From positions 96,788,759 through 96,852,758 of the forward strand of contig ML679946.1 in NCBI GenBank assembly GCA_007922225.1: a DNA stretch of 64,000 nt, read 5' to 3'. The position numbers were made by a program, and so were the translations under genes. The notes under the pieces are model-generated. The model did not search any database. It saw only the letters and a program-made list of their open reading frames with translations, and was not told the DNA's origin. Source of the stretch: Emydura subglobosa. Its lineage: Eukaryota; Chordata; Testudines; Chelidae. How positions within the stretch are numbered: the stretch's first letter is position 1; the number at the start of each line of letters is the position of its first letter. This document shows positions 1 through 12,239 of the stretch, in pieces.

Positions 1-1500
1 TTGCCTGTCAAGATGGCAAAACAAACTCATGTTTAGTTCTTGCTTTCATCTGACTATGAATCAAACATAGCAAACTTTCTCTAAAAATGGCTGAAATTGA
101 CATGCTTGACAAAATTAATAGAAGGAAATTAAGTCTGTAAGCACACTGCTACAGTTTAAAATAATCAAATTACTTATCAAGGGACATAACCAACAGTTCA
201 GTTCTTACTATATAGGAAAGTTTATTACAGTGTTGGTAGAGTTCGAACTGTTACAATAACTGTATAAAAGATCCCACAAAATATCTATACTATGATATAA
301 ATATCTGATTTATACTATAATATACATACCTTTTCTCACATTATTATTTTTAAAACGTGCACCAAGTATCGAAGTAAAATAAATGCTCTACAATGCTATC
401 GTTATCTTACATTCCTACACAACAAAAGTCATATTCCATGTTCTAGTAGCAACCTCTTGTGGCCAACCATGGTTTCTGCATTCTACACTTCAATCCACAT
501 ATGATAGGGACCCAATCCTGCAAAGTACTGAATGTCCTGAAGCAAGACATTCAGGACTTTCATAGGAAAATAAACCAAAGTCCTTGAAACTGGCCACTGA
601 TTTTGGGTGCCATGCCTGAGATGCCTTGAACTTGACTTTCTGAAGTGCAGAATATCCAAAACTCTATTTGAAAATACCTGCAACAGTAGGTGTTCTGCAC
701 TTCCGATAATCAGATTCAAGGCACCCAAACATTACAGAACTGAGGCCAAAATGCAGGGCATGTCTCCAATTTTAATATATGCCCTCACTTTCATAACATT
801 ATGTAGATTATGCTATTTGTATAAACTAGCCATACTATATGCTTATTTATTGACATTTGAAGTATAAAAAAAATACACTCGTGTACATTAGCAGGACGTT
901 TTACAATTACTCCCCTTTTTAAGTTATTTTCACCATGAACATTGGAAACTACTTTTTGCTTTTTTCTGACACCCTTCTGAACAGTTTAGGCTACTGGCTT
1001 TGGTAGATAAGAATGCCTTTAGGAGTCTACATTTAGCAATGCTGAGCTGTCTCTAAATACACCTAGCAGCACTGAAACTTCCTTATTGTGATTTAGCAGC
1101 ACTTCTTCCTTTTTATTTTTTCCTTTAACAGTATATTACATACCCAGAAACCCTATTAACCACTCAGACTGCCAGCAGGAGGGGCAGTCTGAGTCTCTCC
1201 GCCCTTTCCCACTATATGGGGGACAGGGGGAGGGACACACACACACACACACACAGTACAGTGGGGAAAAGTGGAGGGATGGGAGAGGGACTCTCTCATC
1301 ATAACCACCATGTCTAGGTAGCAGGGAGGAGCTCAGGACCCCACTTTACCCACCTTTCCCTCCCTGCATATAGGGGCTGGCTGGGCAAGGGAAGTGGGGA
1401 CCTGAAGCTGGGTCTCTGAGTCATCTCACGCTCTCCAGTCAGTGGCATTTTTAACCGCAGGAGTAACCACATATAAGGGAAAGGATCTCTCCCCTCCCCA
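1..1500. other. AT-rich flanking DNA, no gene recognised
   Basis: Short open frames occur on both strands around positions 383-867, but none shows a recognisable domain, conserved motif or plausible gene structure. A (AC)n microsatellite lies at 1235-1254. From about 1150 the composition shifts towards GC as the CpG island is approached. It may be upstream DNA, or an intron or UTR of a gene using the island on the other strand; the sequence does not decide this. Confidence 0.4.
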
Positions 1501-2676
1501 AATGGAAGGGACTTCCCTTCCCACAGCAGAAAGAATCCCTATTCCCTCCCCAGCCTCATGGGAGGGGGGGCCCAGGTCCCCTGCTGCCTAGACAAGGCAA
1601 ATCCCGGGGCTCGGCTAAAAATGGGGCAGACAAATCCTTTTCCTCCCAAAATGGGAGAGGAAGGGGGCACGGGGTCGCTCTCCCTGCCCCCAGAAAAGGA
1701 AGCCTGGAGGAGAGCAGGCCAATCAGTCACCCCAAAGAAGGGGGGAGGGGGGAGGCCCAGCCCGCCCACGGTGGGGGGTGGCTGGCAGAGGAACTGGGGA
1801 CTGGGAGCAGGTCGGGGTCAGCAGGAGGTGAGCTGAACGTCACGGGGCATAGACACCTCTCCGAGGGGAGGGGCAAGCTGGCAGTTGGTGGGGGCGGGGG
1901 CAGGCTGAGGGGTTGGGTTGGGGCGGGGCGGGGCGGGGCAGGGCAGGGCAGGAGAGGCTGGCCGGGGTGAGGGGGGGGGGGGGGGCACTAGCGAGCAGCA
2001 GCTTTCCCAACGGTTCATTTAGCTCTAGGGTCTGGCCTATGGCGGGCCGGACGGTGCCCAATCCCCGCCCCAGCTGCCTGAGGCCGGACAGGGCAGCTGC
2101 TGAGGATGGAGTGGAGTCCTTGGGGCAGGCCGGGTGTGGCAGGGGAAGGAAAGGCGCCGCCGGTGGGACCATACGTGCGGGCCGGCGGGGACTATTTCAT
2201 ACGCGGAGAGATCACAGAGGAGTCATACACGCCGGAACTACTTTTTCTGCTCCCCCCTCTCCTTCCAGAACAGAATCCCTCCGCGCGCCTTCCCCTCCCA
2301 TCCCCCCCACTTCTCACATTCAGAGCCAGACCGCCCCGCGCTCACCTGCAGCCGGAGCCTCCATAGCCGGGCGCGGGAGAGGGGTGGTCGTGAAATAAAG
2401 CGAAGGTGGGTTTTTAAAGCATTTTCGTCCCAGTGGACTAGGCCTCCCGGGGACCCCGCTGGCTTCCCGGCTCCTTGTTAAATTATTATTTTTAATGGGG
2501 GGGGTTTCAGAAAAACGAGGCGACGGATTATGGCGAATCTGCCGCGTCCGACACGGTGGCTTCTTCCTCCGCGACGTCGCACAGAGAGAGCGCGAAGGCT
2601 GGGAGGGGCCGCGAGGGCAGGGGGGGGAGGAGGCGCACGCGCCGCCCAACCGCCGCTGTCGCGCTGTCGTTGGATG

Positions 2677-2686
2677 GCGCATGCGC
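2677..2686. promoter_or_regulatory. NRF-1-type palindrome
   Basis: The sequence GCGCATGCGC is the classical palindromic NRF-1 recognition core, found in CpG-island promoters of housekeeping genes. The symmetry extends one base on each side. Binding is inferred from the motif only. Confidence 0.55.
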
Positions 2687-2916
2687 CTATGCCTCTTTCC
2701 TGCCTCGGCCTTGGTTGAGTCGTGGCTCGCGACCGGCTGCTCCTTTCCTCCGTCTTCCGAGTAGCAGCAGCAGCGCCGCCGCCGCCGCCGCCATTGATGT
2801 GACCGGGGCTGTGGGCCTCAGAGCCAGGCGGCGCCGCGGGCCTGCGTTGGTTGGCGTTCGGGTGGCTGCAGCCCAGAGCCGGGGTCAGGCAGGAGTCCAG
2901 CCTCCCGGACAGGGCC

Positions 2917-3051
2917 ATGAACTTGCGGGTCCGCCGCCATTTCCCAGACGCTGTCCTCCAGCCTGTGGTGGAGCTGAGAGAGGCCCAGGGAGGAGGGTGC
3001 CCTGCGGCCTCGCCTTCACCTTGTACTTGGGGGGAGGTGGCGAGGCCCTGA
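2917..3051 (+). CDS. Possible first coding exon, unidentified host gene
   Basis: An ATG at 2917 near the downstream end of the CpG island opens a 44-codon frame beginning MNLRVRRHFPD. It follows a GC-rich leader with CAG/CCG triplets and overlaps the YY1-like site, as first exons of housekeeping genes often do. The family is not recognised. No strong GT splice donor was seen; GTGGTGGAG near 2961 and GAGGTGGCG near 3032 are weak candidates. The real first exon could be noncoding, or this ATG could belong to a longer frame. A Harbinger-type repeat begins only 10 bases after the stop codon, so any gene must be spliced over that insertion. Confidence 0.25.
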   Translation: MNLRVRRHFPDAVLQPVVELREAQGGGCPAASPSPCTWGEVARP

Positions 3052-3060
3052 GGGAAATTA

Positions 3061-4210
3061 GGGCTGGTCTACACCAGAGAGTTTTAGCAACAAAATTCAC
3101 CTTCACTTTTTGTTGACAAAACGGCACTGGTGGACACACTGCTATCACCCTACCGCCAACAAAACCGCCCTGGTTCTGCAACAAAATAAAACCACCTCAG
3201 TGGTAGGTCCTTTGTCGGCTGAAGCCTGGTCTACATGAGAAAAAAAGAAGAGAAAAGAAAAAGTTGGCTTTTTAAAACAAAGCAGTGCTTGTGTACACAC
3301 TGCAGTCACACACGCACAAACACACAAAACCTGATAAAACCACCCTATTTTTTCAACAAAATAAAACCACCTTGATGAGAGGCGTAGAGACTTCTGTGCC
3401 AAATTTTTAGTAACAAAGCAGTGTAGCCACTGCACTTGATTTTGTCATGGTAAATGGCCTCCAGGAAGTGTCCCATAATGCCCATCCTGACTGCTCTGGC
3501 TGTCAGTTTGGACTCTGCAGCCAACTGCCCCTCTCCCTTTAGAGTCCTGGAAAGTTTTGAAATCCCACTTCCTGCTTGGTTAGTGTAGAGACATCTGATC
3601 TTTCCAGTACATCACAGCAGCTATATGCACCAAATACTCTCCCACTTGGAGCACACCAGAGCTGCTAGACCTGATTGGCATTTGGGGAGAGTCGGGCATG
3701 CAGTCCTAGCTCCGTTCCAGCTGAAGGAACTTGGATACCTTTGGCCAGATTTCTCATGCTATGGCAGAGAAGAGCTATGAGTGAGGCATGCTGCAGTGCT
3801 GAGTGAAAAGAAGGCTAGAGAGCCAAACAGTCGCTCTGGTGCAGAGCCAAAGAGCTGAAAGCCACCCACAGCAGTGACTCCACATCCACTCCCAAGATGT
3901 CCATGGACCCCTCCGCAGCCTCAGAGCCACCAGACACCGGAATCAACCCCAACAAATAAGTCATCGATGAGGATGTGGAGTTGGAGGACGACCTGAAGCC
4001 AGGGACCAATTTCCTTGGTGAGATTGGGAGTCAGGATCTGTTCTTGACACCAGAAGGTTGCAGCCAGCCCCAGCTCTACAGCTCAGGCATTCAGGATGCT
4101 GGAGAGTAGGAAGGAGCCCAGGGAAACAGCAACGGGTTCTGAGACTAAGCAGACCTGGTTAGCTAGTGATAGGGTCCCTGGGCTGGAACTGGGAATAACA
4201 GGCAGGCCTG
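3061..4210 (+). mobile_element. PIF/Harbinger-type element, 5' part
   Basis: The segment starts with a terminal-repeat-like sequence, GGGCTGGTCTACACCAGAGA, resembling the ends of the TIR elements at 14.4, 17.4 and 18.0 kb. A second similar start, CTGGTCTACATGAGAAA, lies at 3227. Noncoding DNA follows, then a broken reading frame related to the Myb/SANT-like DNA-binding protein carried by vertebrate PIF/Harbinger elements (3625-4110). No transposase homology and no matching right end were found here, so the copy is partial. The right boundary is approximate. Confidence 0.55.
3625..4110 (+). pseudogene. Harbinger-encoded Myb/SANT-like protein, decayed
   Basis: Translating 3625-3830 gives a match to the trihelix/SANT-like domain of Harbinger-derived proteins, with recognisable pieces YSPTWSTPELLDLIGIWGE and then an RSS-N-DTFGQIS-type segment ending near LQC-VK. 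Several in-frame stops interrupt it. Further on, 3897-4100 encodes in one frame an acidic tail with DPSAASEPPDTG and IGSQDLFLTPEG, similar to the C-terminal region of the same protein class. In the family this protein binds the transposon ends and helps bring the transposase into the nucleus. Multiple stops and frameshifts show that it is not functional. The family assignment rests on remembered motif patterns, not on a database search. Confidence 0.55.
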
Positions 4211-4520
4211 GATTCCCTTACCAGCTGGTGGGAAAGTGGCATAGGACCTAGAGACTTGGAAGACTGAGACAATGTCCAGACAATTTGTCTGGTGGGACTT
4301 TAGTCCTCCCCTTCCAGAGTAACAATGACTTGGCCAAAGGGCTGAGTCTCAAAGAGGGAGCACCCAATGTCCCAGAGAAGGAGGCACCCTAGTGTGAGCA
4401 ACTGATGGAAAGGGGTGCCAGATGAGGTGAGAACTTCTCCCCAGCCATATGGTGGTGCCCCAGCAATAGTCTACCCTGTTACACTGTCCTCAAAGAATCT
4501 CCTATGTTTGGTAAGAAACC
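4210..4520. other. Unclassified sequence between two repeats
   Basis: Nothing recognisable. It is moderately GC-rich and may be the remainder of the Harbinger element or an older repeat. Confidence 0.3.
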
Positions 4521-5740
4521 CAGAATGTAGATTCACAGTTTCCAAAGGCAGAAGGGAACATTGTGATCATCTAGTCTGACCTCCTGTACAACACAGGCCA
4601 TAGAACTTCCCCAAAATAATTCCTAGAGCAGATATTTAAAAAAAATATCCAAACTTGATTTAAAAATTGCCAGTGATGGAAAATCCAGCATGACCCTTAG
4701 TAAATTGTTCCAATGTTTAATTACCCTCACAGTTAAAAAATTACACCTTATTTCCAGTCTGAATTTGTCTAGCTTCAACTTCCAGTCATTGGATCATGTT
4801 CTACCTTTCTCTGCTGGATTGAAGAGCCCATTATTAAACATTTGTTTCCCCACGTGGATACTTACACACTGTAATCAAGTCACCCCTTAACTGTCCCTTT
4901 GTTAAGCTAGATAGACTGAGCTCCTTGAGTCTATCATTATAAAACATCTTTTAATAATGTTAACGGCTCTTCTCTGAACCCTCTCCAATTTATCAACATG
5001 CCTTTTGAAACGCTGACACCAGAACTGGACACAACATTCCAGCAGCAGTTGCACCAGTACCAAACACAAAAGTAAAATGACCTCTCTATTCCTACTCAAG
5101 AGTTCCCTGTTTATACATCCAAGAATTGCATTAGCCCCTTTTTGGTCAATGTTGCACTGATAGTCCATCTTCAGCTGATTATCCACCATAACCCCCAAAT
5201 CTTTTTCTGAGTCACTGCTTCCCAGGATAGAGTCTCCCACCCTGTAAGTATGGGCTGCATTCTCTGTTCCTAGATTATGCATTTAGATATCTTAAAATGC
5301 ATATTGTTTGCTTGCGTGCAGTTTACCAAGTGATCCAGCTCACTGTATCTGTCTCACCTGTATTACATCTCTATCACCTGTCCTCTTCATTATTTACCAC
5401 CTCCCCAATTTTTATGTCATCTGTAAAATTTATCAGTGATGATTTTGCTTTCTTCAGGTCATTGATAAAAATGACAACTAGCATAGGGCCAAGAATCGAT
5501 CCCTGAGGGACCCCATTGGAAACACACCTGCTCGATGACAATACTCCGTTTGCATTTTGAGACCAATCAATTAGCCAGTTTTTAATCCATTTAATGTGTG
5601 CCATATCACTTTTATATCATTTTAGTTTTTTAATCAAAATGTTGTGAGATATTGAATCAAACATCTTACAGAAGTCTAAGTAGATTTTATCAATACTATT
5701 ACCTTTATCAATCAAATTTGTAATCTCAAAAAACATCAAG
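4520..5740 (-). mobile_element. CR1 LINE, 5'-truncated, minus strand
   Basis: The minus strand encodes the C-terminal half of a CR1-clade reverse transcriptase. Near 5690 lies RT motif A (YLDFCKMFDSISHNIL). At 5374-5604 follow GVPQGSILGPML and a motif C region reading FTDDIKIG, where F-A-D-D is usual. At 4902-5282 is the thumb/C-terminal domain with SEKDLGVMVD and [12 protein letters not shown]. The 3' end near 4520-4600 has the CR1-type sequence GATCATCTAGTCTGACC read from the plus strand. A stop and frameshifts separate the blocks, so the copy is dead. It is typical of sauropsid CR1, where 5' truncation is the rule. Confidence 0.85.
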
Positions 5741-5744
5741 TGAG

Positions 5745-6021
5745 TATGACAGTATTATTTCCCTGAAATAAGATGCTTAAAGTTTAGTAATTCAGTTTAA
5801 ACATCCAGCCAGAATGGATGTGCTCAGTGATACTGCTAGTTCTTTACAGAAGTGGTCATTAATTTTGTGGTCCATGGAGAGATAGCTGGTCACACTGGAC
5901 TTGATCCCACATCAATAGCAAAGCTGGCATTTATTTACCTAGTACAGGACCAGGGTCATAGTGGTTACTCTCCTTGTTTCCAGCTGCTAGAAAAGGTATT
6001 TCAGTGTCGTCCCCCCCCCAA

Positions 6022-6057
<36 letters not shown>

Positions 6058-7780
6058 TCACACACACACACACACACGGAGAGATGTTAGAGATGTTCTG
6101 AGATATTACAAATACCTGGTCACAAACACAAGAAATTTAAAAGCAGAAAAATTCCTTGCAATTACGTTATAGAGGAGAATCTTGTATGTTGGAGAGGATT
6201 ACGGAATTTGTTTTAATGAAAATCAATTGGTTTTAATTTGGAGAAAAGTTAAATTCACACCTCACATTATTTTCTGCAATGTATCTACCCAGAAAAGCAA
6301 AGCATCTTTTTTGTTTGTTGCCTTTAAGTAAACTCAGGCTTACACCCAATTTTACAACTAATGTGGACAATCCCAGCTTTCACTCCCTCTCTCTGGCTCC
6401 CAGTCTCTCTCTCCACACTCTCAGTCTCACCAGACTTCTTCTTTTACTCTTGTCCCTCCCCCTGCTTTTGACCTATCTGCACTTGAATCAACAGAGGAAA
6501 GACAGCTCCCTGCTATCAGTTCCAATGCCTGGTCCCACTGATTCAGAAAGGTCATTATAATGAAAGTCCAGCTTCATACCTGTAGCCCTAGGCTGGAGGA
6601 AACATGGTCACGCACCCTGAAGGGATGGAATCTGCAGAGATTTTAGCTGCTAAAAGTCAAGTGTCTCTACTGAGCATGTGCAAACTGCAATTTTTGGCTC
6701 ATAACTTGGCCAACTGTAGGCAGACTTTCATGACAACAGCAAAAGGAAAATCCCTAACACAGAGGCCACCGCTCTGCCAAATTTAATGTTCATGCTCCAA
6801 AGCATGGGAGAGGACTAGAGCTTTTCAAACAAACAGCAATCAGAATTTAACATGGGCAAAATAATGTATTATTTCCTAGCCTCGTTCTGGCTGGGAGTGC
6901 ATGCCTAAAGAGTGATAGGTAGTCTTTTAGTTGATAGATGATTCACAATAAATACACTTGCTTATTTGTTTCATTGCACCAGATGGTGACAAAGACAGGA
7001 TCAGGCATCAGCAGCCTGAAAATACCCAGCCCATGTTACCTCACTAAGGGTAAAAATCACCCATGTGTAGAACTAAAGGTTTATCTGCTAATTAAATCTT
7101 ATTTTGAGGGATTAAGGAGTAGGTAGGCCTCATGGTGGGCTTTTGCTTGGGGGTGAATTTCACTCTTGGTGAATGAACATGAGCTGTGATACTTTTTATT
7201 ATTTTAAAACATTATTTTTAAGTTAAGGAAATATTTATACGTAACACTGGTGTAACAGGAAACATATTTTGGTTAGTTTATTACACTTAAATTAATTATT
7301 TCTGTTATTCTTGCATCTTATATTTGAATACATTTACAGTGTGTAAAAACTAAAATAATTAATTCTGTATAATTTATCTCTAGAAAAGAGTACAATTTTC
7401 ATTCCAGCCATTTGCTCTGAAATATACTAGAGAGACAAAGGCTATTGGAACTCTATACTACGGTCATTAAAAATAAAATATATACAATAATTTTCACAGT
7501 GATTAATAACAAATGGGATAAAACTGATATTTAGTCAGCACTGGTGTGGAAAGGAAATCAAACATCTTCATGTGGCAATAGTGGGTATTTATCTCATATG
7601 ATCCACCTTGTAGCTGTATTGTGCCATTAAAGTGCTGCTTCTGCTGGGACTCCCACTAGGATTAGCAAGTGAGGTGTCAATGTAATGTCTGAGTTTGGTC
7701 CAGAGACTACTGCATGTGAATGATTGAAAACTTTCTAAAACACATCTTTTAAAAAAAAATAAAAGTAACCTTTGAAGTTT
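5745..7780. other. Non-coding stretch with microsatellite
   Basis: No gene is recognised. It contains the compound CT/CA microsatellite at 6025-6077. Short open frames at 5852-6172 and 6279-6560 are driven by the CT-rich low-complexity DNA and show no domain. The part 7140-7780 is strongly AT-rich. Confidence 0.4.
6025..6077. repeat. Compound (CT)n(CA)n microsatellite
   Basis: About 14 CT units are followed directly by about 12 CA units, preceded by a short C run at 6011-6019. Confidence 0.95.
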
Positions 7781-7799
7781 ATTCATGGTTAGAAAAGGT

Positions 7800-9330
7800 A
7801 CTGTTCCTCCTTGGGACATCAGAAGCCTGAGCACAGAGACATTGTCTTGTCTGCTCCTCCGCTACCACAAGCAGCATACCTAGTCCTGCATCAATCCTTC
7901 TTCTGGGCCCCAGGACCACCTCAAGCTCCACCACCCTCCAGCACTCTCCAGATTCCTTTCCTCTATGTATCTCATCTGAGGAACCAGAGTCTCCTCTTCT
8001 GAGATCACTATAAGAACCCTTTTCCCCAATACCACTTTGACAACTGGTGATTGAACCCTTTCCCACCAGACCAGGATCTGATCCACTACCTCCAATACCA
8101 GCACTGATGCCCAAAGCTCCACCTTTCAATTCAGGGGATTACACATCCTCAGACTCTGAGGTTTCCTTACAAGGCTGTGTCTCAGCACTGTGCCACTATG
8201 TTCCTTTAGGGACATACTCTGAAGACCTTCCAGAGCCCAGCAGATGACCTAGGTTCTCTGGGCACAAATTGCAGACTCTTCTCCTATTCACCTGCACAGT
8301 GGGCCTACTGGAATCCCTGGACACATTATGGCTACCAATTTTATAGGGTATCTGTGTGGAAAAAACACCTGCCAGCTCTGTAATGGCTGCTGGCATTGCA
8401 AGATCACTCACTGGTACCATGTGTTCCCTCGGTACCTGAAAAACCCAAGAGGAGAGAGACGCACCAAAAAAAGAAGGATCGCCCTCTCAGCCAAGTCCTC
8501 CTCTTCTTCAAGGAGGCAGCAAAGCCACCACTGCCCTTTTATACAGGTGATTTTAGGGCCTTCCAGGACTTACTGAGGTGTTTAACAGAAACCCTGGAGA
8601 TTCCATTGGAGGAAGTCCAGGAGTCTCAACACTCCCTGGTAGATATTTTACACATCAACCCTCAGGATAAGATCATCCTACCCATCAATGAGGCACTCTT
8701 ATCACCAGCCTGTGCTTTATGGTAGACACTTGCCACTATTCCACTCCTTTGCAAATGGGCAGACAAAAGATATTACATTCCAGCCAAGGGAATGGGAGTT
8801 AGATGGGAGAAGTAGTACTCCAACTCCCAACAGTCAACAAAAGAAACTGTCAAACACTCTACAGACCATTTCCTTTTGAGAAGGAATGTAAACACCTTGA
8901 TGATCTGAGCAGGAAAAGCTACTCGTCGGCTGCCCTTCAATTTTGAGTTGCAAACTATCAGGCCTTAATGGCAAAATATTATTTTAATAACTATTCAATG
9001 TTTACTCATTTTATTGAACTTCACAGTCCTTAGCCACTGCAGTAGTTATGTGGCCAGCATCTTGGCTCCAATCTTCTGGTGACCCAAAGGAGATGCAAAA
9101 TACTATGGAGGACCTCCCCTTTGAAGGGCTCAAACTCCAGAAGCAACACAGATTCCTTGCTCCACTCCCTTGAAGACTCAAGGGCAACATTACAGTTGCT
9201 GGGAATACACATGCTTGCAACAAAGAGCCATTTCAGCAAATCTCAAACTGCACAATGCTCCCAACAATTCCATTACCTCCCACAAAAGCTCTACACTAGA
9301 TCTACAGAGACCCCGGAAGGAGATCCAGAC
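7800..9330 (+). pseudogene. DIRS gag-like region, copy 1
   Basis: Recognisable blocks include FRAFQDLLRCLTETLEIPLEE with QHSLVDIL and LPINEALLSPA (8540-8720), corresponding to the conserved central gag region of vertebrate DIRS elements. Then comes DSLLHSLEDSRATLQLLGIH (9140-9215), which matches DEKLHALKDSRATLKSLGLY in copy 2 and DSLHSLKDLRAILRCLGLY in copy 3. The central block is absent from copy 2, so this region shows what copy 2 lost. Stops and shifts between blocks make it non-functional. The function is inferred only from its position before RT. Confidence 0.6.
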
Positions 9331-9339
9331 CACAGAAAA

Positions 9340-10920
9340 GTGGACCATCATCTTCCATGTCTGCCCAACATGCATTTTCCTCTAAGAGACCATTTTGACA
9401 ACCTGTTCAAGGACCTCAAACAACGACTTCCTCTGGATCTTCTGCTGCACAATTCCTCTATCCATCCTCCTTTTGGAGACTGCCTATCCCACTTCCTACC
9501 TGCCTGGGAGCTCATCAGCTCAGACAAGTGGATCCTAGAAATGGTCAATATGGGATACTCTGTCCATTTACATTCTACCCTCTCCCTGTCCATCTTCAAG
9601 GACCCATCTCACAAAGATCTCCTCAAGCAGAAACTCCAGTCACTCTTGTATCTGGGAGCAATTGAGCCAGTTTCCCCCAGATTTATCAGAAGAGTGTTCT
9701 ACTCCAAATATTTTCTAGTTCTGAAATGAGGTGGTGGCTGGAGACCGATATTAGATCTCAGGAACCTGTACACCAATGTCCTATTGCAGCATGTCAATAT
9801 GGGGATGTTAACCATAATCCCATTCCTAGATCAAGAGGACATCTCCCTTGACATCCCCCTTGATGTCCAAGACACTTTCAAATTGCTATTCATCCCTCTG
9901 CATTTTGTCAAAAGCTGGAACACTACCAGTAATGTCTCCTTTCTTTTGGGCTCTCCATAGCCCCCAGGGTCTTAACAAAGTTTGTCCTCATCTGCATCAA
10001 TGGGGAGTTATAGTCTTTCCATATTTGGACAACTGGTCCCTCAGAGGTCACTCTGCCCAACAGGTCCAGTTAGCCTGATATATCAATCTAAAAAAGTCCT
10101 GACACCAGTTAACTTATTCAGGGCCATGCATTATTCCCTAAGCACCAGGGCCTACCTGCCCATGGACAGATTCTCCACTATGTCCAGCCTGATCTCTAGT
10201 CTCCAGCACAGCCCCCAAACTGCTTGGACCACATATCAGCCTCCACATTCATTATGCTGCATGTGAGACTTCACTTCAGGTGTCTTCAGACATGGCTAGT
10301 GACTATGTACACCCAGACAGTCTTTCAAAATGAATCAGTGTGCCTATACGACTGTCTCAGATGGTGCCAAGACCCACTAAAGTTCTGCGTGGGAATCCCA
10401 TTCTCAAGTCCACCACTTTCAAAATTCCTGACACATGCCTCTCTCCTGGGTTGTGGGGGAAGGCACATCTATGAGGTGCCACAGCACAGGGCAAATGGTC
10501 CTCACAATAGACACCGCTTCCAACATCTGGGAACTAAGGGCAGTCAGCAAAACAGAGGGCTGCTCTCTAAGGGTTATGTTGGACAACAGGGCAGCTATAT
10601 ACTACATAAGGATTGGGATCTTGCTTCTTTTGTTGGTTTACATGCAGAATCACTAAGGCTGTGGAACTGGTGCATTTTCCATTACATAGGTACCTTCGTG
10701 ATTTATCTACCATGCCTTCAAAATGCAGGTCAGACTCCCTATGCAGTAACTTTTATCAGGACCACGAATGGGATCGGAACAGCTCCATTTTCCAGAGCAT
10801 CTGCCAAATCAGGCGCCTCACAAGGATTTCCTAAAGAAGGAATTTTGACCAATGTGAAATATTGCCTCTTCCACTTCAAAGGAGGATGTGCCCTACTAGT
10901 TCTTTAGCCCCAAGTCCTGC
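9340..10920 (+). pseudogene. DIRS RT/RNase H, copy 1
   Basis: The RT begins with a DIRS-type N-terminal region (SSDKWILEMVNMGY, DPSHKDLLKQKLQSLLYLGAIEPV, YSKYFLVLK), followed by a stop at 9727 and then RPILDLRNL. Motif C reads YLDN at 10022-10033 instead of YLDD. RNase H remnants include ELRAV (10528-10542) and LDNRAAIYYI (10580-10609). A tether segment follows at 10690-10850, detectable in shifted frames, with pieces such as QDHEWDRNS and FQSICQ. Several frameshifts separate the pieces. The region 10150-11020 of this copy corresponds to what copy 2 has deleted. Confidence 0.65.
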
Positions 10921-10939
10921 TCTTTACTTACCTACCTAA

Positions 10940-12110
10940 ACCTGTAATCCTCAGGATTTTGCTCAAACTGAGACAAATAAGGGCGAGGGCTATCCTGAGA
11001 GCACTTTTGTGGCCAGTGCAAGTGTGGTACTCAGATTTACTTCATCTTTCTGTGGCAATTCCTTTCCATCTTCCACTCAGGGATGATCTCCTGTCACAAA
11101 GCTCAGGTGCCCTGACCCATCCTAACTTTTCATCTCTGAAATAGAAGACTTGGTTCCTAGATGGTTCTTTGGCACAGAATTAAACTGCTCAGATAACATT
11201 CAGTCAGTCCTCCTACCTAGCAGGAAACCTACCTCTCATAAAACTTACTTGCAAAAGTGCAAATTCTTCCATTCCTGGTGTATTCACTGCTCTTTACAAT
11301 CCTCAAAAGCTCTACTCTCAAGGATTCTAAATTACCTTCTTCATTTAAGTCTGGGTTTCAGACTTTGCATATCCAACCACAGCCAGATTCTTTATGAGTT
11401 TATACAATTTATTCCCGTCTGTAACTCTTCTCATCCACAGGACCTTAATCTGGTCCTCAATGTCTTGAGCAACCCCCAATTTGAGCCAATGGCTATGTTT
11501 CCTTTTCCACTTCTCTCTCAAGACTTCATTTCCGATAGCCATCACCTCAGCCAGAAGGTTCAGTGAACTCAGTGCGCTCCTAGCAGACCTACTTTCTACA
11601 ATGTTCAAACCTCCATTCCTCCCTAAAGTCTCATTGGAATTTCATATCAATGAAGCAATCTGTTTACCAGATTTCATCTTCAACTCTAGCCCCAAGGGAG
11701 GAAGCTAGTCTCCACACAGACATCAGGACGGCCCTTGTCTACTTTGACAGAACAAAGACATTTAGTACTTTTCCCAGTCTCTTTATATCCTTTACCAAAA
11801 GGGATTACAAGACAGCCTATTTCCACTCAGTCTGTCAAAGTGGGTTTTGGGTTCTCTCTTGTTATGCTATGAAGCTGCTGGGATAATCCCCCCACAGTGT
11901 GACAGCCCACTCCACTATGAGTCAGTCCATTTCTATAACCCTCCCTAAGGACGTTCTCAGAGAGCAATTCTGCAGGGCACCAACCTGCCACATTCAAACT
12001 TTACATAATCATACCTGCTGTCACACTTAGGGCACTTGTACCTATATTTCCCCTAGTAGTTCAGCAAGGGCACCCATTCTCAGGCTTCTGGCTCCATATT
12101 TGTTGCCTTT
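10940..12110 (+). pseudogene. DIRS tyrosine recombinase region, copy 1
   Basis: A linker (RARAILRALLWPVQVWYSDLL, with PLRDDLLSQ) precedes a broken tyrosine recombinase. The first catalytic-arginine block reads AITSARRFSELSAL (11540-11580), matching ITSARRVSEIRAL in copy 2. Downstream, FLPKVSLEFHINEAICLPDF corresponds to the same stretch in copy 2. The C-terminal HxxR-to-Y part is only weakly recognisable near 11900-12010. In-frame stops show that it is inactive. In the family this enzyme integrates the circular DNA intermediate without target-site duplication. Confidence 0.6.
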
Positions 12111-12239
12111 CTTAGGTGGAGACCTGTATCTCTTTCTCTCTTGGCTAGAGAATTTCCAAGATGAACAGTTCCCTGCCTTCATTGTTGTTGCCTTTTATGT
12201 TATTTAAAGTGAAATTATTAATGTTGTATTACACCACCG

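Larger units (their letters stand above)
1500..3060. promoter_or_regulatory. CpG island, probable TATA-less promoter
   Basis: This is a long GC- and CpG-rich tract, in sharp contrast to its AT-rich surroundings. Visible elements are tandem GGGGC boxes of Sp1/KLF type near 1918-1940, a run of 15 G at 1971-1985, the 12-bp palindrome GGCGCATGCGCC at 2676-2687 (core matches the NRF-1 consensus), a CAG/CCG triplet run at 2764-2792, and GCCGCCATTT at 2934-2943 (YY1-like). No TATA box is evident in the part between the NRF-1-like site and the YY1-like site. Together these resemble a ubiquitously active vertebrate promoter. Orientation is uncertain. The YY1-like site, which usually lies just downstream of a start site, favours plus-strand transcription starting around 2690-2900. 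Unlike the CpG-rich DIRS element at 23-27 kb, no transposon coding is seen here. Confidence 0.65.

Noticed and set aside
383..867. Small frames on both strands near the left edge
   Set aside because: No domain, AT-rich background, no supporting signals.
1539..3116. Many overlapping open frames in the CpG island on both strands
   Set aside because: GC-rich DNA has few stop codons; the translations are low-complexity Pro/Arg/Gly text without domains.
6279..6560. Leu/Ser-rich frame resembling a membrane segment
   Set aside because: Derived from CT-rich low-complexity DNA; no conserved motif.
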